NCBI RefSeq assembly: GCF_000632225.1
Contig: NZ_JFYV01000056.1
Span: forward strand, 81,691-145,690
DNA length: 64,000 nucleotides
Direction of reading: 5' to 3'
Origin: Sphingomonas sp. RIT328
GTDB lineage: Bacteria; Pseudomonadota; Alphaproteobacteria; Sphingomonadales; Sphingomonadaceae
Part shown: positions 6,668-15,234 of the stretch, in pieces
Position numbering within the stretch: the first letter of the stretch is position 1
Layout: the number at the start of each line of letters is the position of its first letter
Translations under genes and position numbers: made by a program
The notes under the pieces: generated by a model
The model's database searches: none
What the model saw: only the letters and a program-made list of their open reading frames with translations
What the model was told of the DNA's origin: nothing

Positions 6668-7855
6668 TCAGTCGAGCAGCACCGCGACGACGCTGCCGAT
6701 ATCGGCAGGATCGAGCCGGTCGAGTTCGATCTCGCGCTCGGGGTTGAGGCTATAGCCGATCATCCGCCCCTGCCGGTCGAAGGTGACGACGAGCAGCCGC
6801 AACCCGTCCGCCTCCCGCACGCAGGCAAGGCCGCCCGACGAGGGGAAGCGATCGGGATCGACGACGACGACCGCATGCGCCGGCAGCGCCGGTCCCAGCG
6901 TCGCGCGACAGACACGCAGGCCATAGGCCTTCTCGCCGGCGTGACGCGGTGCCTCGACGCTGCGTCCGGCGGTGACCCGCTCGATCAACCCGTCGCCGCG
7001 CGGCGCGCCGAACACCGGCACCAGTCGAACCGTCGCGACGTCATCGCGCTCGATCGCGGCGAGCACCGCCGCATCGCCATCGCGCGGCTGCGGCTCGCGC
7101 GGGACGATGCGGAACGGATGCGCGGCCTTGGCGCGCGGGCCGGGCGGCGGCGCATCGCGCAATTCGGTGCGGAGCAGTGCGATGCGCGCGCGTGTCTTCT
7201 CGATCCGCGCGGCCCGGCTCGCCGCGACCGGCAACCAGTCCCGCAACTGGCCGGCGGCGTCCGCCTCTTCGACCATGCGGCGCAGCGCCGCGGCATCGGC
7301 GACGCCGAGCAGGCCGCAGATCGCCCGCACCGTCTGCGCATTCCACCGCGACAGCGGCTTATAGCCATTTTCGAGCCGCGACAGGATCACCGGGGCGATG
7401 CCGAACTGGCGCTCGACCTGCGGGATCGACAGCGAGCGGTCGGCGTCGCGCCGCGCGCGGATCGCCGCGGCGAGCAGCACCGCGAACCGATCCTCGGCGA
7501 TCTCCTCCTCGGTCCACCCCTGCAATTCGGTCGCCCAATCGGCGACGTCGAAGCCGGGTGCGTCGATGTCGAGCAGCAGATCCTCGGCCGGCACCCGCAG
7601 CGCGGTGGCGATCCGTTGCAATTCCGCCGGTTTGGCGAAGACTTCGCCGCGTTCGATCTTGGACAGCCGGACATAGGGGATGTCGGGCAGCGCCGCCGAC
7701 AGGCCGAGCAGGCGGGCGAAGCCATGTTGCTTGCGTAATTCGCGGATCGCATTGGGAAATACGATCGAGCGGTAGCGGTCGATGGCCCCGTCATCTGCCG
7801 CAACCTGTTGAGCGGCAACCTCTTCTTCCGGTCCGGCGATGCTGGTGCGGGTCAT
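6668..7855 (-). CDS. XRE-family regulator with two HTH domains and a degenerate S24-like C-terminal domain
   Basis: The 395-residue product carries two helix-turn-helix regions: one at about residues 34-95 (YVRLSKIERGEVF, RIATALRVPAEDLL) and another at about 125-195 (IPQVERQFGIAPVILSRLENGY, ICGLLGVADAAAL). The last 120 residues have the outline of a LexA/CI (S24) domain: VFGAPRGDGLIE, then YGLRVCRATLGPALPAHAVVVVDP. Where S24 proteases have Gly-Asp-Ser-Met, this protein has CRATLGP, so the catalytic serine seems absent and cleavage unlikely; a sensing or dimerisation role is inferred. The frame is open for hundreds of codons upstream, but protein-like sequence starts at this ATG, which has no good Shine-Dalgarno. 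Target unknown; the divergent channel gene is a candidate. Confidence 0.7.
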   Translation of the reverse strand: MTRTSIAGPEEEVAAQQVAADDGAIDRYRSIVFPNAIRELRKQHGFARLLGLSAALPDIPYVRLSKIERGEVFAKPAELQRIATALRVPAEDLLLDIDAPGFDVADWATELQGWTEEEIAEDRFAVLLAAAIRARRDADRSLSIPQVERQFGIAPVILSRLENGYKPLSRWNAQTVRAICGLLGVADAAALRRMVEEADAAGQLRDWLPVAASRAARIEKTRARIALLRTELRDAPPPGPRAKAAHPFRIVPREPQPRDGDAAVLAAIERDDVATVRLVPVFGAPRGDGLIERVTAGRSVEAPRHAGEKAYGLRVCRATLGPALPAHAVVVVDPDRFPSSGGLACVREADGLRLLVVTFDRQGRMIGYSLNPEREIELDRLDPADIGSVVAVLLD

Positions 7856-8005
7856 TGTCGCAGCTTGTGCCGCAGAAACGCGGCGATGTCGATCAATCTG
7901 GAATCCATTTTGCCGGCAAATCGGAGGCTTGCGACGGTGCCGGCCGAGCAAGACGCGGTTCAGCCACGCCGCTCTACCGGACGGCCCGCTGCTGGAGACG
8001 ATGCG

Positions 8006-8737
8006 ATGCCCGAGCCGAAGATGCCGACGCCGCCGATCACGCCGCCGCTGTCCGACTATGAACGCCGCGTCGATCACAGCCTGTCCGCCTTGCTCGTCCT
8101 GCAAGGCCTGACGCTGTTCATCGTCGTCCCGCTCGCACAGAGCCTGGCGTTCGGGCGGACGCTGCTCGATGTCTGTCACCTCGGCTTTGCGCTGATCTGC
8201 ATCACCGTGCTCACCCGCCGACGGCTGTGGCGGATCGTGCTGCTCGTCTCGATCGCGCTGCTGACCGGCTGGCCGGTGCTGAGCCGCGCCATCTCGGCGA
8301 CCCTGCCGCTCAGCACCACCGAACAGCATGAGGCGATCGCCTTTGCTGCGCTGCTGTTCAACGCCGCGGTCACCGCGGTGGTCGCGCCGCACGTCTTCGC
8401 CGCCGGGCGGGTGACCGCGCATCGCGTCCGCGGCGCGGTGTTGCTCTACCTCAACGTCTCGGCATTGTTCGCGATTCTCTATAGTGCGATTGCGATGCAC
8501 GCGCCGGGGGCGTTTGCCGGGAGCGGTTTCGAACCGCATGGCGCGAGCAGCTCGACCGCCGCCTTCACCTATTTCAGCCTTGCGACGATCACCACCACCG
8601 GCTTCGGCGACATCGTCCCCGTCGCGCCGCTCGCGCGCAGCCTCGCCAATCTCGAATCGGTGATCGGCCAGCTCTTCCCGGCGACGCTGCTCGCCCGCCT
8701 CGTCGCGCTCCACCTCGCACACGAGGAGCGCGACTGA
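8006..8737 (+). CDS. Six-helix ion channel with a potassium-type selectivity filter
   Basis: The 243-residue product has about five hydrophobic helices followed by a pore helix, the filter ATITTTGFGDIVP and a last membrane helix, the fold of two-helix-pore potassium channels (Ion_trans_2). TTGFGD is a usual variant of the TVGYGD filter. No arginine-rich voltage sensor and no cytoplasmic RCK domain are seen, so gating is unknown. The start is uncertain: the chosen ATG has GGAGA upstream, but an in-frame ATG about 120 bases earlier exists. Its gene starts about 150 bp from the divergent XRE regulator and ends 6 bp from the convergent GNAT gene. Confidence 0.75.
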   Translation: MPEPKMPTPPITPPLSDYERRVDHSLSALLVLQGLTLFIVVPLAQSLAFGRTLLDVCHLGFALICITVLTRRRLWRIVLLVSIALLTGWPVLSRAISATLPLSTTEQHEAIAFAALLFNAAVTAVVAPHVFAAGRVTAHRVRGAVLLYLNVSALFAILYSAIAMHAPGAFAGSGFEPHGASSSTAAFTYFSLATITTTGFGDIVPVAPLARSLANLESVIGQLFPATLLARLVALHLAHEERD

Positions 8738-8743
8738 GCGCGA

Positions 8744-9277
8744 TCAGCGGCGCGCCACCGCCGCCTCCGCCGCAGCCAGCGCCGCATCGCGTTCCTCGGC
8801 GAGCGCGGCCGGTGTCGTCGCGACGAGGTCGTAATGCAGCTCGTGCATCGTCATGCCGCTCCGATAGCCCTCCGGCCACACCCGGGTGATCGCAAAGCCG
8901 TGGCGGCGGAAGAAGGGTGCCACCAGATCGGAGGTATCGACCGTGACATAGCGGGTCGGCGGCGCGGCGTGGCAGGCGATGTCGAACAGCCGCGCGAACA
9001 GCAGCAGCCGCCCGAGCCCGGCGCCATGCCATGCCCGCCCTGCCATGCCCCAATAGAGCAACGCCTTGTTATAATGGTCCCACAGCTCATAGCCCCCGAA
9101 GGCCGCGGGATCGCCGTCGACGGTGACGACGAACGCGGGCCCGTCGGGTTCGTCGAGCGTCTCCTCGAGCCAGGCGCGGTCGCCGGCACCGAAATATTCG
9201 GGCAGATTGCTGTCGAAGATCGCGAGGACCGCCGCACGATCCGCCGCCGTATAGCGCCGTACCGCGACCCGGCTCAT
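8744..9277 (-). CDS. GNAT-family N-acetyltransferase
   Basis: The 177-residue product shows the GNAT fold: an N-terminal RRYTAADRAAVLAIFDSNLPEYF region, a central strand (PAFVVTVDGDPAAFGGYEL), the acetyl-CoA loop AGLGRLLLFARLFDIA (a Q/R-x-x-G-x-G/A-like turn: WHGAGLGR) and the C-terminal VDTSDLVAPFFRRHGF block typical of the family. The chosen ATG overlaps the stop of the upstream phosphopantetheinyl transferase (ATGA), so it is the third coupled gene of that operon. Substrate unknown; context suggests it may acetylate the product or a precursor of the NRPS-like enzyme, but this is inference only. Confidence 0.8.
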   Translation of the reverse strand: MSRVAVRRYTAADRAAVLAIFDSNLPEYFGAGDRAWLEETLDEPDGPAFVVTVDGDPAAFGGYELWDHYNKALLYWGMAGRAWHGAGLGRLLLFARLFDIACHAAPPTRYVTVDTSDLVAPFFRRHGFAITRVWPEGYRSGMTMHELHYDLVATTPAALAEERDAALAAAEAAVARR

Positions 9278-9843
9278 GCCGCCGCCCATAGAGCGATCGT
9301 CTCGATCGCGCCGCCGTCGTCGCGCGTCCAGCAGCGCGAGATGCCCTCGAACCGCGCGGTCGCGCGGCTTGCGTCGTGCAGGCGGGTCCGGATCGCCTCA
9401 GGCGCGATGCGGCGCGGCGTGCCGATCAGCTTGGCGTGCGCCTCCTTGATCGTCCAGCGGCGCAGCCAGCCGCGCGATTGCGCCGCGGGCGGCACCGCGC
9501 GCAACTCCGCCGCCTCCTCGTCGGTGAGCATGTCCCACAGCGGCGGCGCGGCGTCGACCGGCTCGTGATCGACCGCGATCGGCTGCAACGCCGCGCCGAT
9601 CAGGCAGACCTCGCCGCGATGCGACAGGCTGACGTGCCAGCCGCCGGGACTGGCGACCCGCGGCGCGCCCGCGGCGGTCCGCGCCAGCCGCACGTCCTCC
9701 GCCGCACAACCGGAAAGATGCGCGACCAGCGCCTGCATCCGGCCCGCCCGCGCGCCGGCCGTCGCCTGCGTCCGCCACGCCACCGGCGCCTGCCCGTCCC
9801 AGTCGAGCGCCGCGAGCGGCCCGTCGTGCCACAGCGGCATCAT
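9274..9843 (-). CDS. 4'-phosphopantetheinyl transferase (Sfp/AcpT type)
   Basis: These enzymes move the phosphopantetheine arm of coenzyme A to the conserved serine of carrier domains. The 189-residue product has the magnesium-binding motif as AVDHEPVD (usual form G-I-D-x-E) and the helix RRWTIKEAHAKLIGTP, matching the W-x-x-K-E-A-x-x-K signature. A substrate-entry block VSLSHRGEVCLIGAA is also present. Its ATG overlaps the stop codon of the NRPS-like gene and its stop overlaps the GNAT gene. The obvious partner is therefore the thiolation domain of the upstream synthetase; many genomes code such dedicated PPTases next to the megaenzyme. Confidence 0.88.
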   Translation of the reverse strand: MMPLWHDGPLAALDWDGQAPVAWRTQATAGARAGRMQALVAHLSGCAAEDVRLARTAAGAPRVASPGGWHVSLSHRGEVCLIGAALQPIAVDHEPVDAAPPLWDMLTDEEAAELRAVPPAAQSRGWLRRWTIKEAHAKLIGTPRRIAPEAIRTRLHDASRATARFEGISRCWTRDDGGAIETIALWAAA

Positions 9844-12800
9844 GCGCCGGTCGCGATCCGGGCGGGGCTGCCCTCCCAATTGGTGCCGTCGGGCAGGGTT
9901 TCGCCCTTCATCACCACCGACAGGTCGCCCAATTGCGCATCGGCGCCGACCTCGGCATCGTAGAGCACGATCGCGAGCGAGCCGATCGTCGCGCGGTCAC
10001 CGACGCGGATCGGGCCGACCTTCATCACCCGATCCTCGAACAGATGCGTCTGGAGCCCGGCGAAATCGTTGAGCGCGACATCGTCGCCGATCGTCACCAG
10101 ATCGTGCTCGGTCAGGTCGGTGGTGTCGATATAGCAACGCCTGCCGACCTTCGCGCCCATCAGCCGCAGGTAGAGGCCGATCCACGGCGTCCCGCGCAAC
10201 GGCTCGAGCAGATTGGCGACGGCGAGATTCTCATAGGTCGCGGTGACGAGTTCGGTGCGCCAGACGAAGGTGCTCCACAGCGGCGCGGTCGTCGCCTTGT
10301 AGCGGCCGACCACCAGCCATTTGAGTGCCAGCACGAACGCCCCGCAGGCCAGACAGAAGCCGACGTAGAGGAAGGGGAAGGCCAGCCCGATCACCAGCCC
10401 GCCGCGTTCGAGATCGTCGAGGTCGCCGACCACCGACAGCAACAGGCTGAAGAAGACGAGAAAGGCGGTCAGCGACAAAGTCGTGCGCACCGCCTCGATC
10501 GACAGGCGGGTGGCGATCAGCCCGCGCGACGGATTGAAGCGCGCGCCCTCGTCGAACATCGTCGCGACCTGCCGCACCGGCAGCTTGATCGCCGGCGAAC
10601 CGAACCAGGTGCTGCCGCTCTCGGTCGCCTGCGCGGGGTCCTCGGGCGGTTTGGAGAGGACGCCGATCAGCACCTCGTCGCCGATCTGCGCGCCACTCGG
10701 CAGCAGCGCCGAATTGCCGATGAAGCTGCGCCGGCCGATGCGGGTATGCGCCAGCTCGATCGTGCCATGGCCGATCCGCGCCGCGCCGAAGATGACGGAA
10801 TCGGCGATGAAGCTTTCCGCGCCGATCTCGACGAGATCGGGGACGATCGCGCTCGCGGTCGAAATCTCCGCACGCCGCCCGACCTTGACGCCGAGCGCGC
10901 GATACCAGGGAATGACGTAGAGCGTCGCGAAGATCGGATGGAGCAGCCGCAACGCAAGGTCGTTGATCTGCTTGACAAGCCAGTAGCGGACGTAGAACCA
11001 GCTATCGAGCCGGTAGGTCGCCGGCGCGACCTTGCCGAGGATCAGCCGCTTGGCGGCGACGGTCAGCACGCACATCATCACGACATAGGTGGTCGCGAGG
11101 AATGGCGAGACGAGCATATAGGTATAGCCGGTCGTCGCCCAGTCGAGCTCTATCAGCGCGATCAGGCCCGGCGCGATCGGCAGGATGGCGATGATCGGCA
11201 GCAGGAAGGCGCCGACCAGCAGCCCGAGCAACGGCCCGACCGGCTCGCGCCCCACCCGCGGTGGCCGCGGCAGGGCGTCGCCGGCATGCGCGGCGGGCGA
11301 TCCGGTCCAGCGCTGGCGCGCAGGGATGACGGTATCGGCCTGCAACGCCGACATATCGTCGAGCACCGCATCCTCTCCGACGGTCGCGTTGCGGCCGACC
11401 ACCGCCTGCGAGCCGACGAAGGCGCCCGGCGCCAGCGTCACCCGCCCGAGCCGCAGCAGCCCGCGCTCGACCGAGCTGGTGGCGAGCACCGCCTGATCGC
11501 TGATGATCGCATCGTCGCCGACCTCGAGCAGGTCGGCGGTGTCGATCACCCCGGTGCCGATATGGACACGCGCGCCGATCTTCGCGCCGAGCAGCCGGTA
11601 ATAGCCGCGGATCATCGGCGTGCCCGCCAGATAGGGCGTCGCGGTGACGCCGATGATCCGCCGGATCAGCCACCAGCGGAAATAATAGCCGCCCCACAGG
11701 GGATAATCCCCCGCCTTGAAGCGCCCGACGATCAGCCATTTGAGCGCGATCGACAGGAACATCGACGCGATCGGCACGATCGTGAAGAACAGGCCGGAGA
11801 GGATCAGCGCGCTGATCCGGTCGAGCCGGCCGGCGAGATGGGTGTAGGCGATATAGGGCGAGAACCATTGCAGCCCGGCGAGCGTGTAGATCGGCAGCAG
11901 CGCCACCGTCTGCGCCGCGACGCACAGCCAGCGCTTCCACGGCGCGATATGATGGAAGCTGTCCGCCGCCTGCACCGCGACCGGTGCGGTGCCGCCGATG
12001 CGCTGCGCCAGCGCGCGGATCGTCGGCGCGGCATAGACGTCCTCGAGCGACAGGCCCTGCAGCCCCGGCACCTTGCGCGCGGCGGAAACCAGCCGCGCCG
12101 CCTTCAGCGAATGGCCGCCGAGATCCTCGAACAGATCGTCGAGCACCGAGACCGGCTGCGGCGCGAACGCCTCGGTCCAGACGCGGTGAAGCATTTCCTC
12201 CATCGGCGTCGCCGGCGCGACCAGCGCGCGGCCGGTGGTGACGGTGACCTCCGGCTTGACCAGCGCCTTGCGGTCGACCTTGCCCGAGGCGGGCAGCGTC
12301 GGCAGCGCGGCGAGGATCTGATAAGCGGCGGGCCGCATGTAATTGGGCAGCCGCTCCGCGACGAGCGCGCGCAGCCCGGCGATGTCGATCGCCTCGCCGC
12401 CGCGCGCGACGAGGAAGGCGGCGAGGAATTCGGCGCCGTCGTCGTCCTTGAACAGATGCACCACCGCCTGCGCGACGCCGGGCCATTCGCCGATCACCGC
12501 CTCGATCTCGGCGAGCTCGACGCGGAAGCCGCGGATCTTGACCTGCGTGTCGATCCGCCCGACGAAATCGATGTCGCCCGCCGCATCGAGCCGCACCAGA
12601 TCGCCCGAGCGATAGATGCGCTCCGGCGCGCCCGACACGCCGTCGAACGGCGTCATCGTGAACTTCTCGGCGGTGAGGTCCGGCCGGTTGACGTAGCCGA
12701 CGCCGACGCCGGGGCCGCCGATCACCAGCTCGCCCTCCTGCCCCGCCGGCACCGGCTGCAACGCCGCGTCGACGATCCAGGCGGTATAGCCGGGCAGCGG

Positions 12801-13847
12801 CTTGCCGATGGTGATGCGCTGGCCCGGCTGCACCTCGGTCCAGGTCGCGGTGACCGAGGTTTCGGTCGGGCCATAGGTGTTGAGCAGCCGCAGCCCCGGC
12901 CGGGCCAGACGCCGCGGCAGATCGGGCGGGCAGGCCTCGCCGCCCATGTTGATCAGCCGCAGCGTCGGCACCGGATGCTCGACCAGCGCGATCAGCGACG
13001 GCACGACGTGCCAGACCGTCGCCTGCGCCTCGGCGAGCGCGATCGCGACATCGGGGCCGCTGCTCGCCAGCGCCTCGGTGGCGACGAGCAGCCGCGCGCC
13101 GACGAAGAAGGCGCTCCACATCGTCTCGACCGACATGTCGAAGGCGAGGCTGAACCCGCCGAACACCACGTCATCGGGGTCTAGTGCGAGGATCGCGCTT
13201 TCCGAACGGACGAGATGGCAGGCATTGGCATGGGTGATCATCACCCCCTTGGGCCGGCCGGTCGTTCCCGAGGTATAGATGATATAGGCGAGGTCGTCGG
13301 GCTCGGCGCCGGTCTGCTCGCGTTCCAGCGGCACGATCGGCTCGGCGGCGAGCTCGCCCAGTTCGGCATCGATCGCCAGCGTCGCGCCGCCGAAGGCGTC
13401 GGCACGCGCGATCATGGTCAGCGTCAGCGCGGCGCCGCTGTCCTCGACGATGTAGTCGATCCGGTCCTGCGGATAGCCCCAGTCGACCGGCACATAGGCG
13501 GCACCGGCGCGCAGCACGCCGAGGATCGCCATATATTGGTCGAGCCCGCGCGGCAGGCACAGCACGACGCGGTCGCCGCGGCCGATCCCCATCGCGCGCA
13601 GCCGCTGCGCCAGCGCGATGCTGCGCCGGGCGAGCGTGTCGTAGGTCCAGCGCGTGCTGCGGCCATATTCCTCGCTCGCGCCGAGCAGGTGCAATGCGCA
13701 GGCGCCGCCGCTGGTCCGGCAGGTCGCGTCGAACAGCTCGTGGAGCAGTTCGTCGCGCGCATAGGGTTCGTCGGGGCGCAGCGCCGGCGCGGGCGTGATC
13801 GGCGCCTCGATGGTGTGATCGGGCAGGGCGAGATCGAGGGTGCTCAT
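9840..13847 (-). CDS. Pls/PosA-type NRPS-like membrane synthetase (A-T plus membrane C-terminal region)
   Basis: The 1335-residue product combines an adenylation domain (about 30-535), a thiolation domain (about 550-615) and a long C-terminal region with six membrane helices (about 638-662, 680-706, 868-898, 908-934, 1121-1141, 1150-1179) and three left-handed beta-helix (hexapeptide) blocks between them. Adenylation motifs are intact: YTSGTTGRPKG (191-201), FDMSVE (Asp237), NTYGPTE, YRSGD, and SGKVDRK with Lys523. The carrier motif is DLGGHSLKAARL with Ser580. This layout is that of TIGR02353 enzymes, to which the epsilon-poly-L-lysine synthetase of Streptomyces belongs, where the C-terminal region forms amide bonds without a condensation domain. 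No condensation or thioesterase domain is present. The monomer and product here are unknown. PPTase and GNAT genes follow by overlap. Confidence 0.9.
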   Translation of the reverse strand: MSTLDLALPDHTIEAPITPAPALRPDEPYARDELLHELFDATCRTSGGACALHLLGASEEYGRSTRWTYDTLARRSIALAQRLRAMGIGRGDRVVLCLPRGLDQYMAILGVLRAGAAYVPVDWGYPQDRIDYIVEDSGAALTLTMIARADAFGGATLAIDAELGELAAEPIVPLEREQTGAEPDDLAYIIYTSGTTGRPKGVMITHANACHLVRSESAILALDPDDVVFGGFSLAFDMSVETMWSAFFVGARLLVATEALASSGPDVAIALAEAQATVWHVVPSLIALVEHPVPTLRLINMGGEACPPDLPRRLARPGLRLLNTYGPTETSVTATWTEVQPGQRITIGKPLPGYTAWIVDAALQPVPAGQEGELVIGGPGVGVGYVNRPDLTAEKFTMTPFDGVSGAPERIYRSGDLVRLDAAGDIDFVGRIDTQVKIRGFRVELAEIEAVIGEWPGVAQAVVHLFKDDDGAEFLAAFLVARGGEAIDIAGLRALVAERLPNYMRPAAYQILAALPTLPASGKVDRKALVKPEVTVTTGRALVAPATPMEEMLHRVWTEAFAPQPVSVLDDLFEDLGGHSLKAARLVSAARKVPGLQGLSLEDVYAAPTIRALAQRIGGTAPVAVQAADSFHHIAPWKRWLCVAAQTVALLPIYTLAGLQWFSPYIAYTHLAGRLDRISALILSGLFFTIVPIASMFLSIALKWLIVGRFKAGDYPLWGGYYFRWWLIRRIIGVTATPYLAGTPMIRGYYRLLGAKIGARVHIGTGVIDTADLLEVGDDAIISDQAVLATSSVERGLLRLGRVTLAPGAFVGSQAVVGRNATVGEDAVLDDMSALQADTVIPARQRWTGSPAAHAGDALPRPPRVGREPVGPLLGLLVGAFLLPIIAILPIAPGLIALIELDWATTGYTYMLVSPFLATTYVVMMCVLTVAAKRLILGKVAPATYRLDSWFYVRYWLVKQINDLALRLLHPIFATLYVIPWYRALGVKVGRRAEISTASAIVPDLVEIGAESFIADSVIFGAARIGHGTIELAHTRIGRRSFIGNSALLPSGAQIGDEVLIGVLSKPPEDPAQATESGSTWFGSPAIKLPVRQVATMFDEGARFNPSRGLIATRLSIEAVRTTLSLTAFLVFFSLLLSVVGDLDDLERGGLVIGLAFPFLYVGFCLACGAFVLALKWLVVGRYKATTAPLWSTFVWRTELVTATYENLAVANLLEPLRGTPWIGLYLRLMGAKVGRRCYIDTTDLTEHDLVTIGDDVALNDFAGLQTHLFEDRVMKVGPIRVGDRATIGSLAIVLYDAEVGADAQLGDLSVVMKGETLPDGTNWEGSPARIATGA

Positions 13848-13897
13848 GCGAAAGGCTTGCCGTCCAACATATCGATCCTTGGGAATGTCATCGCCGG

Positions 13898-14458
13898 TCA
13901 GAACCAGGCGGCGATGCTGAGCGCGACGCCGATCAGTGCGAACGCCGACGCGCCGGCGAGCAGCCAGCGCCGCCGGGTCAGCGCGCTGATCGAGGCGAGC
14001 GCGATGCCGATCTGGAGGAAGGTCATCGCGATCGCGAGCTTGGTGTGCGGCCGCAGCGCCCGCCGCGCCTCGGCATCCGCCTCTTCGGAGCGGCGGTCAT
14101 AGCCTTCCGCGGTCGTGCGCAGCGCCTGCCCGCGCCTGGCGTAGCGGGCCGCGTCCGCGGCATAATCGTGCGTCGACGCGGGGGCGAGCGCGGCGCTGGT
14201 CTCGGCGAGGTGACGCTTGAGATCCTCCGCCTGATAATAGGCCCAGGCATCCGAGGCGCGCGCCTTCATCAGCACCGCCTCGTTCTTGTAATAGAGCGCA
14301 TCGTTCTGCTCGTGCCCGCCGAGGAAGCTGACGATCGCGCCGAGCGTCGCGAGGATCGCCGAGAACAGCGCGATCTTCTGCGCGAGCGGCTCGTGGCGGG
14401 CGTGATGCTCGACCGCCTCGTCATGCGTCCCGCGGACCTCGAATTCCTCCTGCGTCAT
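13898..14458 (-). CDS. DUF4337-family membrane protein
   Basis: The 186-residue product has an N-terminal segment rich in His and Glu (EAVEHHARHEPLAQKIAL), a first membrane helix, a long charged helical stretch typical of DUF4337 (HEQNDALYYKNEAVLMKARASDAWAYYQAE), and two membrane helices at the C terminus. The family has no known function. The start ATG overlaps the end of the DUF2721 gene by 4 bp. The stop is 50 bp before the NRPS-like gene on the same strand, so co-transcription is possible but not shown. Confidence 0.75.
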   Translation of the reverse strand: MTQEEFEVRGTHDEAVEHHARHEPLAQKIALFSAILATLGAIVSFLGGHEQNDALYYKNEAVLMKARASDAWAYYQAEDLKRHLAETSAALAPASTHDYAADAARYARRGQALRTTAEGYDRRSEEADAEARRALRPHTKLAIAMTFLQIGIALASISALTRRRWLLAGASAFALIGVALSIAAWF

Positions 14459-14898
14459 GCCCCACCCTGTCCGGGCATCTCCGCCTCGTCGAGATGTTCG
14501 CGGATCGCCCGGCCCGACAGAAAGACCTCGGTCGCGAAACAGGCAAGCGCGACGATCGCGGCGACCAGCGCGGCGCCGAACAGCCCGAACAACACCGTGG
14601 CGGTGCCGGTATCGCGCAGCACGCCGAAGAAGATCGTCGCCGCCGCGCAGCAGGTCAGCCCGCCGGCCGCCGCCGCGCTCAGCACCGCCGCGTCGAGCAC
14701 CTTCGACCGCAGCCGCAGCCGATCCAGCTCATAGCGCGTGCCATGACCCGCCGCCTTCAGCGCATGGACGCGATCGAGCACGCGCGCGAGCCGCGTCGAA
14801 AACACGTTGAGCAGCGAACCGACGGCGGTGAGCAGGAAAATCGGCGTCAGCGCGAGCTGGATGACATGCGCCGCGCTGTTGAGGGGCGCCGGCGTCAT
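14455..14898 (-). CDS. DUF2721-family membrane protein
   Basis: The 147-residue product has three membrane helices with the DUF2721 pattern: an N-terminal helix LALTPIFLLTAVGSLLNVFSTRLARVLDRV, a linker R-Y-E-L-x-x-L-x-x-R, and two further helices (AAVLSAAAAGGLTCCAAATIFFGV and ALVAAIVALACFATEVFLS). Function unknown. The start is uncertain: the first residues that look like the family begin at this ATG, which lacks a clear Shine-Dalgarno, and the frame stays open for 37 codons upstream. It overlaps DUF4337 by 4 bp; the two are often seen as a pair of small membrane proteins. Confidence 0.72.
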   Translation of the reverse strand: MTPAPLNSAAHVIQLALTPIFLLTAVGSLLNVFSTRLARVLDRVHALKAAGHGTRYELDRLRLRSKVLDAAVLSAAAAGGLTCCAAATIFFGVLRDTGTATVLFGLFGAALVAAIVALACFATEVFLSGRAIREHLDEAEMPGQGGA

Positions 14899-15234
14899 CG
14901 GCGCGGCGCCGCCGCCATGGATGCGGCGGCGCACCAAAGAGACCCGTCGCGCCGCCCCGCCCTGCCCGTCATCGCATCCCACTCCTATTGGCCCGTCCAT
15001 AACGGCCATGCTTTATATTAGTCGCGTCGTCGGCAAAGATCGAAACCGGACATATTCCCTCTTTCTTGCCAAATTGCTGAACGGGACGCGACGGGCTGCG
15101 GATTATGCCCCGCAAATCGCGGGTAATCAGGCTTTTCGTCGTGCCGCCGTGCGTCTACAACGACGCGTCTCTGGCGTGGGCGCGGCGTGGATGATCGTGC
15201 GGCACGCCCCCGTTTGCAGGATCACGCTGCCCTC

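Noticed and set aside
7856..8722. N-terminal extension of the XRE regulator by nearly 300 codons
   Set aside because: The extension is antisense to the ion channel and not protein-like; the regulator starts at 7855.
9933..13184. A plus-strand open frame of over 1000 codons opposite the NRPS-like gene
   Set aside because: It is the mirror of a high-GC coding strand; its translation is rich in Arg, Gln, Asp and His with no domain, while the minus strand has complete NRPS motifs.
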